Shown: positions 47,674-57,304, counted from the first letter of the stretch. The stretch: 64,000 nt of DNA from an uncultured Ligilactobacillus sp. (GCA_934215475.1 CAKPZY010000006.1:1-64000), one strand, 5' to 3'. Numbers and translations are program-made. The notes: a model not told the origin generated them from the sequence alone.

Positions 47674-48963
47674 TTATAATTCATATCGCAACATATCTTC
47701 ATATGTTTCTCTTCTGATCACCAGTTGCGAGTCGCCATCTTCACAAAAAACCACTGCCGGACGACCATTACGATTATACGTCGATGCCATCGAATACCCG
47801 TATGCTCCAGTTGCTGGAGTGGCTAACACATCTCCTGCATGTAGTGTTGGCAACAGCTGATCTGAAATCAAAACATCTCCTGATTCGCAATACTTGCCTA
47901 CCACACTGCCTTTTTGGGTCTCTCTCGCGTTCGGATCACGGGCTAGTAACGCAGTATACTTTGCCCCGTAAAGTGCCGGACGAATATTGTCACCCATACC
48001 ACCATCGACTGCGATAAAATTGCAAAGTCCTGGGACTTTTTTAGTGGACCCAACAGTGTACAAGGTCGTGCCGGCTTCACCGACCAGCGAGCGTCCAGGT
48101 TCTACCCATATTTCTGGGATTGCAAGCCCTGCTTTGGCGCTTTCTTCTTTGATCGTTTGACTAATATTTTCTATAAACTCTCCTGGAGCCAAAGGATGAT
48201 CTTGCGCAGTATATTGAATGCCAAAACCACCGCCAAGATTTAGGATCTGGGGCACGAAATCAAAGCGCTCATGCCATTCTTTTATCAGTTGGATCATCTT
48301 CACTGCGGCCATTCTAAAACCCTGGACACCAAAAATCTGCGAGCCGATATGGCAGTGAAGCCCCACCACATCAAACAAGTCAGAATTTAATAAGCGCTCC
48401 AGTGCCTTTTGAGCCTGACCAGATTTCAAGTCAAATCCAAACTTAGAGTTGGATTGTCCAGTAGAAATATATTTATGAGTTTGCGCTTCTACACCAGGTG
48501 CCACACGAATAGCCACCCGTATTTTTGCTTTTTTCGTAGCCAGTATTTTCTCTAATAAATCTATTTCATAAAAATTATCGACCACTATACACCCTATATT
48601 TTGATCAACAGCATATTCCAACTCCGCTGGTAACTTATTGTTCCCATGAAATTCAATCATTTGCGGATCCATTCCGCCACGCAGTGCTGCGTATAATTCG
48701 CCACCTGACACCACATCACAACCCAACTTTTCAGCTGCCAATAACCGATACATGGCCAGAGAGGAAAAAGCCTTGCTGGCATAAACGATCCTGTATTTTA
48801 AACCAGACTTTTCAAAAGCAGCTCGAAAAGCGCTGATCTGTTGCTTGATCTCCGAAACATCATACGCAATCAACGGTGTTTGATGCTGCGACGCGAGGTC
48901 AAGCGCGTCTACCCCGCCGATCTCCAAATGGCCCTCTTGACTTATTTTTACATTTTCAGGCAA
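47674..48963 (-). CDS. lysA: Diaminopimelate decarboxylase
   Basis: PLP-dependent fold-type III enzyme of about 429 residues making L-lysine from meso-DAP. The PLP Lys is in YASKAFSS, with HCHIGSQIF, LNLGGGFGIQ and the C-terminal CESGDVL. The longest frame opens at GTG 49017, but the predicted promoter would leave it about 5 bases of leader. TTG 48963 after GTGGGGG at 7 bases agrees with the family N-terminus (HLEIGGVDALDLA). No other lysine gene is nearby, and no L-box was found. Confidence 0.95.
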   Translation of the reverse strand: MPENVKISQEGHLEIGGVDALDLASQHQTPLIAYDVSEIKQQISAFRAAFEKSGLKYRIVYASKAFSSLAMYRLLAAEKLGCDVVSGGELYAALRGGMDPQMIEFHGNNKLPAELEYAVDQNIGCIVVDNFYEIDLLEKILATKKAKIRVAIRVAPGVEAQTHKYISTGQSNSKFGFDLKSGQAQKALERLLNSDLFDVVGLHCHIGSQIFGVQGFRMAAVKMIQLIKEWHERFDFVPQILNLGGGFGIQYTAQDHPLAPGEFIENISQTIKEESAKAGLAIPEIWVEPGRSLVGEAGTTLYTVGSTKKVPGLCNFIAVDGGMGDNIRPALYGAKYTALLARDPNARETQKGSVVGKYCESGDVLISDQLLPTLHAGDVLATPATGAYGYSMASTYNRNGRPAVVFCEDGDSQLVIRRETYEDMLRYEL

Positions 48964-49028
48964 ACAAAAACCCCCACTAAAATTAAAATTTGATTTGTTT
49001 AAAAGAATTAAACACACACTTATTCAGT

Positions 49029-49057
49029 ATCTTACTTAAATTAGAGTAAAAAAGCAA
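49029..49057 (-). promoter_or_regulatory. Candidate promoter of lysA
   Basis: TTGCTT (49052-49057) and TAAGAT (49029-49034) on the minus strand, 17 bp apart; start near 49022. An AGAGT/ACTCT dyad overlaps the spacer. The rest of 49058-49318 shows no further clear element. Confidence 0.45.
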
Positions 49058-49318
49058 TCACTCTTCAGCAGGTATTAGTATCAGAGCCAGGTCATTCATT
49101 GATGTAAAACTTAGCAAAATTGGCTTCACAGACACAATACTTACCTTGTACTAACATCTGGAGGAACGACCGTTAAATTTTGTTATACCTATTTCCGAGA
49201 AAAAGATTTAATGTTTACGGTTACTCTCAATCATCCCAAACTATGATAAGATATTGATAAACACCCATATTAAGTGGGACTAAATAAGACAAAAATGAAA
49301 AGATTGAAGGAAATGAAA

Positions 49319-50746
49319 ATGCCTATTAATGCGGACTTTTCGGCATGTACCAGCATTTTAGCTGGCAAAAGTGCTACCCTTGACGGTTCGACAATAATTG
49401 CTAGAAATGAAGATTCCCGCAGTGCGTGGCCGAAGCACATGCAGATCCACTCACATCAAGAATACGATGAACCTCAAGAATTCGTCTCACCAGATAACCA
49501 ATTTAAGCTCTCATTACCAAAAACTCGAGCCAAATATACAGCCACGCCTGAATGGACTACTGAATTTGGAGTTTTTGAAGAAGATGGGATCAATGAATAC
49601 GGAGTGGCTATGAGTGCCACCGAGAGTGCATACTCAAATGAACGAGTCTTAGGTGCTGATCCGCTTGTCAAAGACGGTATTAGCGAAGAAGCCATGTTAA
49701 CTGTAATTTTACCTTATATTCATACGGCACGTGAGGGTATTTCGCGGCTGGGTAAGATCATTGAAAAATTTGGTACCAGCGAAACTAATGGCATACTCTT
49801 TTCTGATAAAGATGAAGTCTGGTATTTAGAAACGGGCAGCGGTCATCAGTGGGTCGCACAACGGATCCCGGATGATTCATATGCTGTTGTTGCTAATCAG
49901 CTAGCTATTCAAGAAATTGATTTCAATGATACGAAAAATTTTATGTATTCTACTCATCTACGTGAATTTGTATCGGAAAATCATCTGAACCCCCAACTTA
50001 ACGGCTTTAACTTTAGAAATATTTTTGGAACTCATACTCTTTCAGATGAAATTTATAGTACCCCGCGGGTCTGGTATGGCCAGCAGATCTTCAACCCCGA
50101 GATCAACCAAGAACCTATGGATCAAGAGTTGCCATTCATCCGCAAAGCCGATCGTTTATTAGGATTAGACGATTTTAAGTGTGTTCTAGGCTCGCACTTT
50201 CAAGACACACCTTATGATCCGCTCGGCTTCGGCACTGAGGAAGAAAAGCACAAGTTTCGCCCCATCAGTTTGGCAAAAACGCAGGAATCACACATCTTGC
50301 AGATCAGGCCGGGATTCCCAGCTGCAATTGCCGGAATTCATTGGCTTGCAATGGGAGTCACAGCGGAAAGTGTATTTGTGCCCGTTTATGCCGGCGCCAC
50401 AGATGTTCATCCTGCATATAAGGTGGGTAAGCAAAAGTACAGCAGAGATTCTGCTTACTGGATCTACAAATTAGTCGGCATCTTAGTTGATGGGCATTAC
50501 ACGGAATTGCACAAACTTCTGAAAGATACACAAAGTGATGTTTCCATTTGCTTAAGAAACATGTTAAGGCAAAGTGACCGTAAAGCTGTGAGAATGGAAC
50601 AAAATACGCTAAATAAGTATTTGACTGAGCAAAGTATTAAAATGCAGCAGTTGGCGCTCGATAAAATGCAGCTTCTGCTAAGTGAACTGGTCACGGAAGC
50701 TGCAGACCTGTCTGTGCTGAATTTCAAAACTGATGCTAATCTCTGA
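49319..50746 (+). CDS. C69-family dipeptidase (PepD-like)
   Basis: N-terminal nucleophile hydrolase of about 475 residues. The probable catalytic Cys lies near residue 10 (FSACTSILAGKSATLDGS), followed by TIIARNEDSR as in lactobacillar PepD. Cytosolic, broad-specificity dipeptidase that releases amino acids from imported peptides. ATG 49319 lies 7 bases after GAAGGA; earlier in-frame codons lack a proper SD. Followed after about 24 bases by the MBL-like gene, probably in one transcript. Confidence 0.9.
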   Translation: MPINADFSACTSILAGKSATLDGSTIIARNEDSRSAWPKHMQIHSHQEYDEPQEFVSPDNQFKLSLPKTRAKYTATPEWTTEFGVFEEDGINEYGVAMSATESAYSNERVLGADPLVKDGISEEAMLTVILPYIHTAREGISRLGKIIEKFGTSETNGILFSDKDEVWYLETGSGHQWVAQRIPDDSYAVVANQLAIQEIDFNDTKNFMYSTHLREFVSENHLNPQLNGFNFRNIFGTHTLSDEIYSTPRVWYGQQIFNPEINQEPMDQELPFIRKADRLLGLDDFKCVLGSHFQDTPYDPLGFGTEEEKHKFRPISLAKTQESHILQIRPGFPAAIAGIHWLAMGVTAESVFVPVYAGATDVHPAYKVGKQKYSRDSAYWIYKLVGILVDGHYTELHKLLKDTQSDVSICLRNMLRQSDRKAVRMEQNTLNKYLTEQSIKMQQLALDKMQLLLSELVTEAADLSVLNFKTDANL

Positions 50747-50770
50747 TATTATTTAAAGGCGGTGAATCGT

Positions 50771-51769
50771 TTGACCAGCAATTATACTGCTTTAAGCAGC
50801 GGTAAAACGAAAATTTTATGTGATCCAGTTATGGATGAAGATACTGACCTGGAAACTCATAGTCATATTATTTTGACCCACTTAGACTTCGATGCGCTAG
50901 ATTTTCTAGAGAACTACTCCAGCGAGCACTCGATCTATGTGTCTTTTGAATTTTTCAAATTGATTCAAAAGTTAATGCGCGATAATCTTCTGGAACCCTT
51001 TCATCACAACTTAAAGATCCTACCTTACGGCTATACTGTTTCTCTTGGAAGCATCCAAGTTGAGGCTTTTCCTAATGATGATGGTCAATATGGAAGTATG
51101 GCATTGATCGCTGCCGGCAAAAAACAAACCGTTGGCTATTGTGATGCGTTTTATCTGCGAGGAAACCATAAAAAACGGATCAAACAATGGAAGCGGGCCT
51201 TTTGCCAAGCAAACTTGGAAGTTCTGATATTAGGTTCCAAAATCGCGCCATTATCTGAGCAGAAAAATTTTTTAACTGAAAATGGTATGCAAGAAATGCT
51301 AGCCAAATTTATCTCTAAAAATTTTAATACAGATCCACTCACGGTCTTGTTATCTCCTTGGGACCCGGAACGTTTGTACCGCTACGACAAAACCGCAAAA
51401 GATTGTGGACGTCCGATCGTGTGGGACAAAAGCTACTTGCAACTATTGCGAGCATTTTATCCCTTTGCCAGTTTTTACAGCGCACAAAACCTCCCGAAAG
51501 ACCCGGAAAAAATGCTGGTTCAAGTCGAGCAAAGCAAACAATTAGCGGGGACCACGATTTTCTTCGATCCGGCAATTCTTCACCCAAATTCGGTGGATGT
51601 TTCAGGCCTAATATACCAGAACCAGTTATGTGCTTTAACTCAGACGGAATTAAAAGAATTTACGGCTGATATCGCTGCCAAAGAGGTCATCATGAAAACT
51701 GATAGGAGCCTGGCACAAAATCACCTAATACCCAAGAAATGGCTGCAATCTTCGCATTTATCATTATGA
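50771..51769 (+). CDS. Metallo-beta-lactamase/beta-CASP-like protein lacking the metal site
   Basis: About 332 residues. The order of elements recalls RNase J-like MBL proteins: ILTHLDFDALDFLENYS where the family has HxHxDH, IYVSFEFFKLIQKL, an IQVEAFPNDDGQYGS segment where RNase J-like proteins have EAFPVDHS, GKKQTVGYCDAF for a TGDF-like strand, VLILGSKI, and later a GRPIVWDKSYLQLL stretch like the beta-CASP region. The metal-binding His and Asp residues are largely missing, so it is probably not a nuclease. TTG 50771 follows AAAGGCGGTG. Co-directional with the dipeptidase. Homology is judged by eye. Confidence 0.5.
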   Translation: MTSNYTALSSGKTKILCDPVMDEDTDLETHSHIILTHLDFDALDFLENYSSEHSIYVSFEFFKLIQKLMRDNLLEPFHHNLKILPYGYTVSLGSIQVEAFPNDDGQYGSMALIAAGKKQTVGYCDAFYLRGNHKKRIKQWKRAFCQANLEVLILGSKIAPLSEQKNFLTENGMQEMLAKFISKNFNTDPLTVLLSPWDPERLYRYDKTAKDCGRPIVWDKSYLQLLRAFYPFASFYSAQNLPKDPEKMLVQVEQSKQLAGTTIFFDPAILHPNSVDVSGLIYQNQLCALTQTELKEFTADIAAKEVIMKTDRSLAQNHLIPKKWLQSSHLSL

Positions 51770-51784
51770 TCTTGGAATAAGACA

Positions 51785-51833
51785 GTAAAAATGGCTTTGA
51801 GTCAACCATCCAGGTTGATTCAAAGCCATTTTA
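51785..51833. terminator. Strong bidirectional terminator between MBL-like gene and tsf
   Basis: A nearly perfect stem (TAAAAATGGCTTTGA...CAAAGCCATTTTA, more than 20 paired bases) with a short ATCC-type loop and A/T tails on both sides. Confidence 0.88.
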
Positions 51834-51845
51834 TTAATTTCTTGT

Positions 51846-52721
51846 TTATTTAAGCTGACTCATAACGTCGGAAGCAAAATCTTCCTTCTTCTTTTCAATG
51901 CCTTCGCCAACTTCATAACGAATAAAGCTCTTGACTTTACCGCCTTTAGCAGCAACATATTTTGCAACAGTCTGGTCTGGATCTTTGACAAAATCTTGAT
52001 CTTCAAGGGTAATTTCAGCAAAATACTTATTTAAGCGGCCAGAAACCATCTTTTCGATGATCTTTTCTGGCTTGCCTTCATTCTTAGCTTCCTCTGTTAG
52101 AACTTCTTTTTCATGGGCAACCTGTTTCTCAGGAACTTGATCACGGTTAACGAACTGAGGATCAATGGCTGCAACATGCATAGCGATATCCTTGGCTGTT
52201 GTTTCGTCTGCGCCTTTTAATACCACCAAAGAAGCAATCTTGCCGCCCATGTGCAGGTAAGCTCCAAAATTGTCGTCGTCATCTTTAGATACGAGAGCAA
52301 AACGACGTAAACTGATTTTTTCACCAATAACTTGGGTAGCTTCAATGAATTCGTCATTTAAAGTACCTTTATCAGTTTTAACTTTTAAAGCTGCTTCAAC
52401 ATCAGCGGGCTTGTTTTGTAAAATAATCTGGGCAACATGCTTGACCAAATCCTTAAATTTGGCATTTTGGGCTACAAAATCAGTTTCAGCATTGACTTCA
52501 ACGATCACAGCATCATTACCAGAAACTGCGACGTTAGCGAGACCTTCTGCAGCGACACGATCACTTTTCTTAGCAGCTTTGGCGATGCCTTTCTCACGCA
52601 AGAAATCAGTAGCTTTGTTCATATCGCCTTCTGTAGCTACTAAGGCTTTTTTAGCATCCATCATGCCGACACCTGTTTTATCACGTAATTGTTTAACTTG
52701 AGAAGCAGAAATCTTTGCCAT
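51846..52721 (-). CDS. tsf: Elongation factor Ts
   Basis: The 291-residue nucleotide exchange factor of EF-Tu has an N-terminal UBA-like domain ([19 protein letters not shown]). The core TDFVAQN segment and the C-terminal module follow. Start ATG with AGGAGG about 10 bases upstream. It follows rpsB after 100 bases that contain an internal hairpin with a T-run, probably setting the S2:EF-Ts ratio. Confidence 0.97.
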   Translation of the reverse strand: MAKISASQVKQLRDKTGVGMMDAKKALVATEGDMNKATDFLREKGIAKAAKKSDRVAAEGLANVAVSGNDAVIVEVNAETDFVAQNAKFKDLVKHVAQIILQNKPADVEAALKVKTDKGTLNDEFIEATQVIGEKISLRRFALVSKDDDDNFGAYLHMGGKIASLVVLKGADETTAKDIAMHVAAIDPQFVNRDQVPEKQVAHEKEVLTEEAKNEGKPEKIIEKMVSGRLNKYFAEITLEDQDFVKDPDQTVAKYVAAKGGKVKSFIRYEVGEGIEKKKEDFASDVMSQLK

Positions 52722-52756
52722 ACCTCAATGGCCTCCTTATTAAATATTAACTTTGA

Positions 52757-52805
52757 AAAAAACTGTCCCAGATAATTAGGCCAACTAACCCAACATCTAC
52801 GACAG
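52757..52805 (-). terminator. Intra-operon hairpin with T-run between rpsB and tsf
   Basis: Minus strand: CTGTC and AGAT pair with ATCT and GACAG (G-G mismatch between), loop of about 20, then TTTTTTT. Likely partial terminator or attenuator. Confidence 0.5.
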
Positions 52806-52821
52806 CCTAAGTTGAAATTAA

Positions 52822-53634
52822 CTATTTAGAATCCTTGTGATCATTATTGCCTTCAACAGCCTCAACAATATCTTCAATGGAATCTACTTTTTCATCTTTT
52901 TTTCCGAATGTGCCTTCGGTAACTTTATCATTTTCTTGATCTTCATTTTCTTCGCCTTGATGTGCTTCAATGATAGCATCAGCCATTTTTGAAGTAATCA
53001 AACGAACTGCTCGGATCGCATCGTCATTTGAAGGGATCTTAACATCGATCTCATCGGGATCTGTGTTAGTGTCTACCATAGCAACGATAGGAATATTTAG
53101 TTTTTGAGCTTCCTTAACAGCAATTCTTTCCTTGCGAGGATCCACAATGAAGACTGCATCAGGGATGTGCGGCATATCTTCGATTCCGCCTAAAAATTTC
53201 TCCAGCTTTTCCATCTCTTTAGTAAGCTTGGCTGCTTCCTTTTTAGGTAAGATATCAAATGTACCATCCTGAGACATCTTCTTTAGGTTCTTTAACCGTT
53301 TGATGCGCGACTGGATCGTATCCCAGTTAGTCAAAGTACCGCCTAACCAACGATGGTTAACGTAATACTCGCCTGCTCTGGTTGCTTCTTCTTCAATTGA
53401 ATCTTGTGCTTGTTTCTTCGTACCAACGAATAGGATAACGCCATTATTTGCGGCTGTTTCCTTCATAAACTGATAAGCTTTATCGATCAGCTTAACTGTC
53501 TTTTGCAAGTCGATGATATAGATACCGTTACGCTCAGTAAAGATATACTTTTTCATCTTAGGATTCCAACGACGTGTCTGATGTCCAAAATGCACACCAG
53601 CTTCTAGCAATTGTTTCATGGTAATGACTGCCAT
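52822..53634 (-). CDS. rpsB: 30S ribosomal protein S2
   Basis: 270 residues with the S2 signatures [25 protein letters not shown] and [14 protein letters not shown]. An acidic tail of about 40 residues is added at the C-terminus, as in several lactobacilli. ATG with GGAGG 8 bases upstream. Transcribed from a strong promoter at 53761-53789 through a structured leader of about 120 bases. Followed by tsf. Confidence 0.97.
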   Translation of the reverse strand: MAVITMKQLLEAGVHFGHQTRRWNPKMKKYIFTERNGIYIIDLQKTVKLIDKAYQFMKETAANNGVILFVGTKKQAQDSIEEEATRAGEYYVNHRWLGGTLTNWDTIQSRIKRLKNLKKMSQDGTFDILPKKEAAKLTKEMEKLEKFLGGIEDMPHIPDAVFIVDPRKERIAVKEAQKLNIPIVAMVDTNTDPDEIDVKIPSNDDAIRAVRLITSKMADAIIEAHQGEENEDQENDKVTEGTFGKKDEKVDSIEDIVEAVEGNNDHKDSK

Positions 53635-53754
53635 TATAAAATACCTCCGAATATAGTTTTATTTCCTCCCTTGTATTCATTTGATGGGAACTTATCAAAC
53701 TGATAAGCACTACCCATCCAGCACACAAGGTGTGAATTGGCCCAAAAAGGCACC
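53635..53754 (-). promoter_or_regulatory. Structured 5' leader of rpsB, candidate S2-binding RNA
   Basis: Minus strand: CCTTGT (53725-53730) pairs with ACAAGG (53669-53674). Inside, GATGGG (53713-53718) pairs with CCCATC (53683-53688), and CTTATCA/TGATAAG forms the apical hairpin (53691-53707) with an asymmetric internal loop. A CACAC/GTGTG hairpin overlaps the outer stem. Autogenous regulation by S2 is inferred from position and folding. Confidence 0.5.
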
Positions 53755-53760
53755 TGTTAT

Positions 53761-53789
53761 ATTGTATCTGATTGTCTTTCTAATTGCAA
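53761..53789 (-). promoter_or_regulatory. Promoter of rpsB-tsf
   Basis: TTGCAA (53784-53789) and TACAAT (53761-53766), minus strand, 17 bp spacer. Start near 53754. Confidence 0.7.
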
Positions 53790-53832
53790 TGCCTTTCGTG
53801 TGCTTTGTGTAATAAAACCAGCACAAAAATTT

Positions 53833-54494
53833 TTACCTTGTACCACTTTGAGCAACGATAGAGCTTATATTAACAGTCTGCAACCTACATAGTCCTGCTT
53901 TTCTGTCAGCTTGTAAGACCGAAGAAGCAGTAATTGCCTCGATCACAGACTTGGCGTTGTTCAACGAATGGCTCTGACCATGTTTTTAACTGATGTATCA
54001 GTGTCGAAAGAAACACGTGGCGTTACTAGAACATTGTCAAGGCTTATCAAATCTTTATACATAGGATCAGCAATTTCCTTACCTCGCAGATCCCGGTTAA
54101 ATAACGGACTTTCATTCTCATAAGTGTCAAGACCAACACCTGCGATCTTACCTGTTTTCAGGCCTTTGAGTAGTGCTGCAGTATCTACGAGGCTGCCACG
54201 AGCAGTGTTCAACAAGTAAACGCGATCTTTCATCAATGATATGGAATGCGCATTGATCATGTGTCTATCCTTGTGTGAGCCTGGCATATGCAAAGTAATA
54301 ACATCAGACCTGCGATAGAGCTCTGGGATAATCACCCGTTTGTATAGCTAATACAGCGTCGTACCCCGCCATTATTTTGACCGAGCTGAGGCTATTCCTT
54401 CTTTAACTATATCTACTTGAATATTATTTTTTGCAGACTACTCAGAAAAAATCTCTTTTCATCTGGGCGTACTGAAAAAAGCAATAAATTTCAT
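53833..54494 (-). pseudogene. Decayed D-2-hydroxyacid (D-lactate-type) dehydrogenase gene
   Basis: A good SD (AGAGGAG) and ATG 54494 open with MKFIAF, then frameshift to VRPDEKRFF, and later to YDAVLAIQTGDYP. The NAD-binding GxGxxG part is missing. The frame from 54335 to 53961 restores the family's SDVITLHMPGS, LLNTARGSLVDT (catalytic Arg) and GVGLDTYENE (catalytic Glu). The catalytic His in TPH is Arg (TPR). After another frameshift NNAKSVIEA continues. Four or more lesions and about 330 bases lost relative to a gene of about 990 bases. Not functional. Confidence 0.8.
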
Positions 54495-54677
54495 AACAAA
54501 CTCCTCTGCCAGAAATTTCCAAAATAACGACCATTTAGTTCATCAATTCAGACATGCAGTATTTTAGCTTATGGATTGCCACAAAATTAATTAATTTTTA
54601 CCAACCAAATTATAATATGTTCTTGATCATTTTATCCTGTACTTAGGTGGCCCACAAATCTTTCCTCTAGGTTAAAT

Positions 54678-54950
54678 TCATGGTTGAAAATTAACGCCAT
54701 GTGCCAAAAGAAAGACTTCTTTTTTGTGCCTTGACTGATGCTTGAAAGCATACTCAGCTTTCAAAGCAGCCGCTTTATCGGTGTATTCTTCATGATAAAG
54801 CAACCTCACTGGGCGTCTATTACGAGTGTACTTAGCACCGACTCCTTTGTTATGTTCGTTTACCCTTCTATTCAAATCTGTGGTGAAACCACCATAAAAT
54901 GAGTGGTCTCGACATAATAAAACGTAAAAAAAATACTGTTTACTACCCAT
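54678..54950 (-). CDS. GIY-YIG domain protein (UPF0213/YazA-like)
   Basis: About 90 residues. It shows [18 protein letters not shown], a variant of GIY-YIG with YVL...YGG, then [23 protein letters not shown] and a Glu in LKAEYAFK. Members are putative single-domain nucleases of unknown role. ATG 54950 overlaps the trmN6 stop by 8 bases, the order seen in Bacillus yabB-yazA. Its nearest GGAGG is 15 bases upstream, so coupling is likely. Confidence 0.85.
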   Translation of the reverse strand: MGSKQYFFYVLLCRDHSFYGGFTTDLNRRVNEHNKGVGAKYTRNRRPVRLLYHEEYTDKAAALKAEYAFKHQSRHKKEVFLLAHGVNFQP

Positions 54951-55692
54951 ATAATATTCTTCTGACCTCCGGCATATATTCATTCTCAGAATTATAGACG
55001 ATCACTGGCGGCACAAAGCGCATCCCACCAGGACGGCCGTCTTTAATTGCCTCAATCAAAATCATATTAGCTTCACGTTCTTTTTTGGGATATACTAATT
55101 TGATCCGCTTGGGCACCAAGCGGTTATCGTCCAATAAACGCAGAAGTTCCTGCAAACGCTCTGGTCGATGCACCATAAACATCTTACCGCCCATTTTCAA
55201 CAAACCACTAATTATGTGCACAATATCGGCTAAAGAAGCGGTACTTTCATGGCGGGCGATCGCTAAATATTTGTTGGGATTCTTTTTACTATCCACTCTG
55301 TCGGCAAAATACGGCGGATTACATATGAGAGTATCAACAGAGTCCTTACTAATATGCTTTTGAATGTTTTTGAGGTCCACGTTTAAGCACGTTACTTGCG
55401 GATTTAAGTTATTCAATAAAATACTTCGCTTTGCCATATCTGCCAATCGGGATTGGACTTCCACTTCCGTAATGTGGGCCCTGGTCTTTTTGGTTAAAAA
55501 GAGGCCGATCGCCCCATTTCCGGCACAAAGATCAACTATCCTGCCAGTTCTTTTTAAAACTGGCTGGGTAAAATCAGCTAACAAAACCGCGTCAAGCGAA
55601 AAAGAAAAGACTTCCGAGCTCTGAATAATTTTGATCTCATTGGCATACAATTCGTCCACCCTTTCACCCGGCAGCAATAAATTATCTTTCAT
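54943..55692 (-). CDS. tRNA1(Val) A37 N6-methyltransferase-like (TrmN6/YabB)
   Basis: About 249 residues. Rossmann-fold SAM methyltransferase with [15 protein letters not shown] and the NPPY motif in [13 protein letters not shown], as in TrmN6. The family modifies A37 of tRNA-Val in E. coli; in Firmicutes the target is less certain. ATG 55692 gives the family N-terminus. A TTG at 55725 is an alternative with a weak GGGTAAG upstream. Forms a pair with the GIY-YIG gene. Confidence 0.85.
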   Translation of the reverse strand: MKDNLLLPGERVDELYANEIKIIQSSEVFSFSLDAVLLADFTQPVLKRTGRIVDLCAGNGAIGLFLTKKTRAHITEVEVQSRLADMAKRSILLNNLNPQVTCLNVDLKNIQKHISKDSVDTLICNPPYFADRVDSKKNPNKYLAIARHESTASLADIVHIISGLLKMGGKMFMVHRPERLQELLRLLDDNRLVPKRIKLVYPKKEREANMILIEAIKDGRPGGMRFVPPVIVYNSENEYMPEVRRILYG

Positions 55693-55791
55693 TTGTGAAC
55701 CACTTTCTTCCTGGAGTACTTGCAACTTACCCGCAAATTTTGCATACTTAAATTATATTAAATAATATTTTTGGAAAGGAATCTCACTACG

Positions 55792-56424
55792 ATGTTCTAT
55801 TCATTTATACGCGTTGTGGCGCGAATAATAATAGCTGTTATCAACGGCAATAGCCGTTATCTCAATCAAGAAAAATTACCAAAAGGAAACTATATACTTG
55901 TTGGGCCACATCGAACCTGGTTCGATATGATCTATTTTGCACTGGCCGCTTCACCGAAGCATTTCGCATTTATGGCCAAAAAAGAACTGTTTACAAATCC
56001 AGTTTTAAGCTTCATTTTAAACCATTCCAATGCCTTTCCAGTCGACCGGACACATCCTGGGCCCTCTGCCATCAAGACCCCTGTTAAGTGGCTGAGAAAG
56101 CGGGATATTTCACTGATCATGTTCCCTTCTGGGACTCGCCATTCCCAACAAATGAAAGGCGGAGTCGCCTTGATTGCCAAATTGACCGGTGTTCCGATCG
56201 TCCCTGCCGTTTACCAAGGACCACTAACTTTTATGCGCCTTTTTTCACGCAAACGGGTGACGATTGCTTTTGGACAGCCGATTTACCCAGATCGTCATGC
56301 AAAAATGAACGATGAATATGAAAATCAGCTATTTGCTCAGATGAAGAGTGAATTTGAAAAATTAGACCAACAGATCGACCCAGCTTTCAAATACGTAGAT
56401 ATTACTGGTCATCCTAAAAAATAA
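55792..56424 (+). CDS. plsC: 1-acyl-sn-glycerol-3-phosphate acyltransferase
   Basis: About 210 residues, N-terminal amphipathic/hydrophobic segment. The acyltransferase motif I is GPHRTWFD (H-x4-D). Motif III reads FPSGTRH where most PlsC have FPEGTR. Motif IV is VPAVYQGP. It acylates lysophosphatidate to phosphatidate at the inner membrane face. ATG follows AAAGGA by 11 bases. Divergent from trmN6. Confidence 0.88.
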   Translation: MFYSFIRVVARIIIAVINGNSRYLNQEKLPKGNYILVGPHRTWFDMIYFALAASPKHFAFMAKKELFTNPVLSFILNHSNAFPVDRTHPGPSAIKTPVKWLRKRDISLIMFPSGTRHSQQMKGGVALIAKLTGVPIVPAVYQGPLTFMRLFSRKRVTIAFGQPIYPDRHAKMNDEYENQLFAQMKSEFEKLDQQIDPAFKYVDITGHPKK

Positions 56425-56433
56425 AAATAATCG

Positions 56434-56462
56434 AAAAAAGTCGGGAATTCTCCCGGCTTGAA
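56434..56462. terminator. Bidirectional terminator between plsC and yneF
   Basis: A-run, GTCGGGA...TCCCGGC stem, then CTT tail. On the minus strand it ends in TTTTTT after yneF, so it mainly serves that gene. Confidence 0.7.
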
Positions 56463-56474
56463 TGACATTGATAA

Positions 56475-56705
56475 TTATTTTTTCTTACCGTAATTTGCTT
56501 TCATTGCGGTCATCATTTGATTCAATTTCTTTTCGGATGGTTTTTGTCCCATCTGGAGCATCATTTGTCTTAACATTTGTTCATTGATCGGAGGATTTTT
56601 TTGCAAATAAGTTTCCATATACTTACGTGCTCCAAAAAATCCACCGACAATGCCTAAAATCAGCGCGATGATGACGATTACGATCCATACTGCAGTGGAC
56701 ATCAT
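56475..56705 (-). CDS. YneF-type UPF0154 small membrane protein
   Basis: About 76 residues: one N-terminal membrane helix rich in Ile/Val/Gly (residues 4-26), then a positively charged Met- and Gln-rich tail ([28 protein letters not shown]). Matches Bacillus YneF, whose gene also lies near lexA. Two adjacent ATG codons (56705, 56702) follow GGGAGTAG; both are possible. Function unknown. Confidence 0.88.
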   Translation of the reverse strand: MMSTAVWIVIVIIALILGIVGGFFGARKYMETYLQKNPPINEQMLRQMMLQMGQKPSEKKLNQMMTAMKANYGKKK

Positions 56706-56894
56706 CAACTACTCCCTTCATTAACTTTTACTTACCTAGCTAATTTTACACAATTAAATGTAAAAAATAAAGGGGGACTAAACAAAATAAAGCCTAAAAT
56801 GACTAGTCATTCGCTGAAAGCAACAAATAAATTTTTTCATTGCAAACTTCAAAGTTGACCTACAAATTGCTAAAAAATGACTGATTTTTCATAT

Positions 56895-57143
56895 TCAATC
56901 ATCGCGCAAACCACGTTTACGTTGAATGTTTTTGACTTTCTCCGGAGTAACTTCCTGACCGTGTTTATCATAAACCTGCAGCATTTCCACCTGACTACGG
57001 AAATTTTCACGAAACATGCTCAAATACGTGGCCCGCAGACGCTTTTGCTCTTCCTGCTCTTTTGTTGTTAATCCATTATTTTTTTTCTTTCTGGCCAACT
57101 CATTGATTCGATCGATCAAGTTTTGTGGAATACCACTATCCAT
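56895..57143 (-). CDS. YnzC-type DUF896 protein
   Basis: 82 residues, all helical: IDRINELARKKKNNGLTTKEQEEQK, then R...Y..FR and a C-terminal GQEVTPEKVKN segment, the DUF896 pattern. In Bacillus ynzC is in the SOS operon yneA-yneB-ynzC divergent from lexA. Here yneA and yneB are missing and ynzC faces lexA directly. ATG 57143 after GAGGT, 8 bases. The longer frame start is unsupported. Confidence 0.88.
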   Translation of the reverse strand: MDSGIPQNLIDRINELARKKKNNGLTTKEQEEQKRLRATYLSMFRENFRSQVEMLQVYDKHGQEVTPEKVKNIQRKRGLRDD

Positions 57144-57194
57144 TAAAATACCTCTTTTCAAGTAACCATCGAACTTCAAATGTCAATACATGCC

Positions 57195-57273
57195 ATTTTA
57201 AACAATTATCGGCTAAAACTCAAGCATTTTGGCCGAACATTAGTTTGAAATACACTTAAGAGTATGCTAAGCT
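57195..57273. promoter_or_regulatory. Divergent lexA/ynzC promoter region with LexA box
   Basis: The LexA box CGAACATTAGTTTG (57234-57247) has one mismatch from GAAC-N4-GTTC. Plus strand: TTGAAA (57245-57250), 17 bp, TAAGCT (57268-57273), with the box on the -35. Minus strand: TTGAGT (57218-57223), 17 bp, TAAAAT (57195-57200), with the box 10 bp upstream. Confidence 0.7.
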
Positions 57274-57304
57274 TAGATTAGCAAAAAAGAATGAGGTGTT
57301 CGAG

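Noticed and set aside
49018..49318. Possible lysine riboswitch upstream of lysA
   Set aside because: None of the conserved L-box core sequences could be found on the minus strand.
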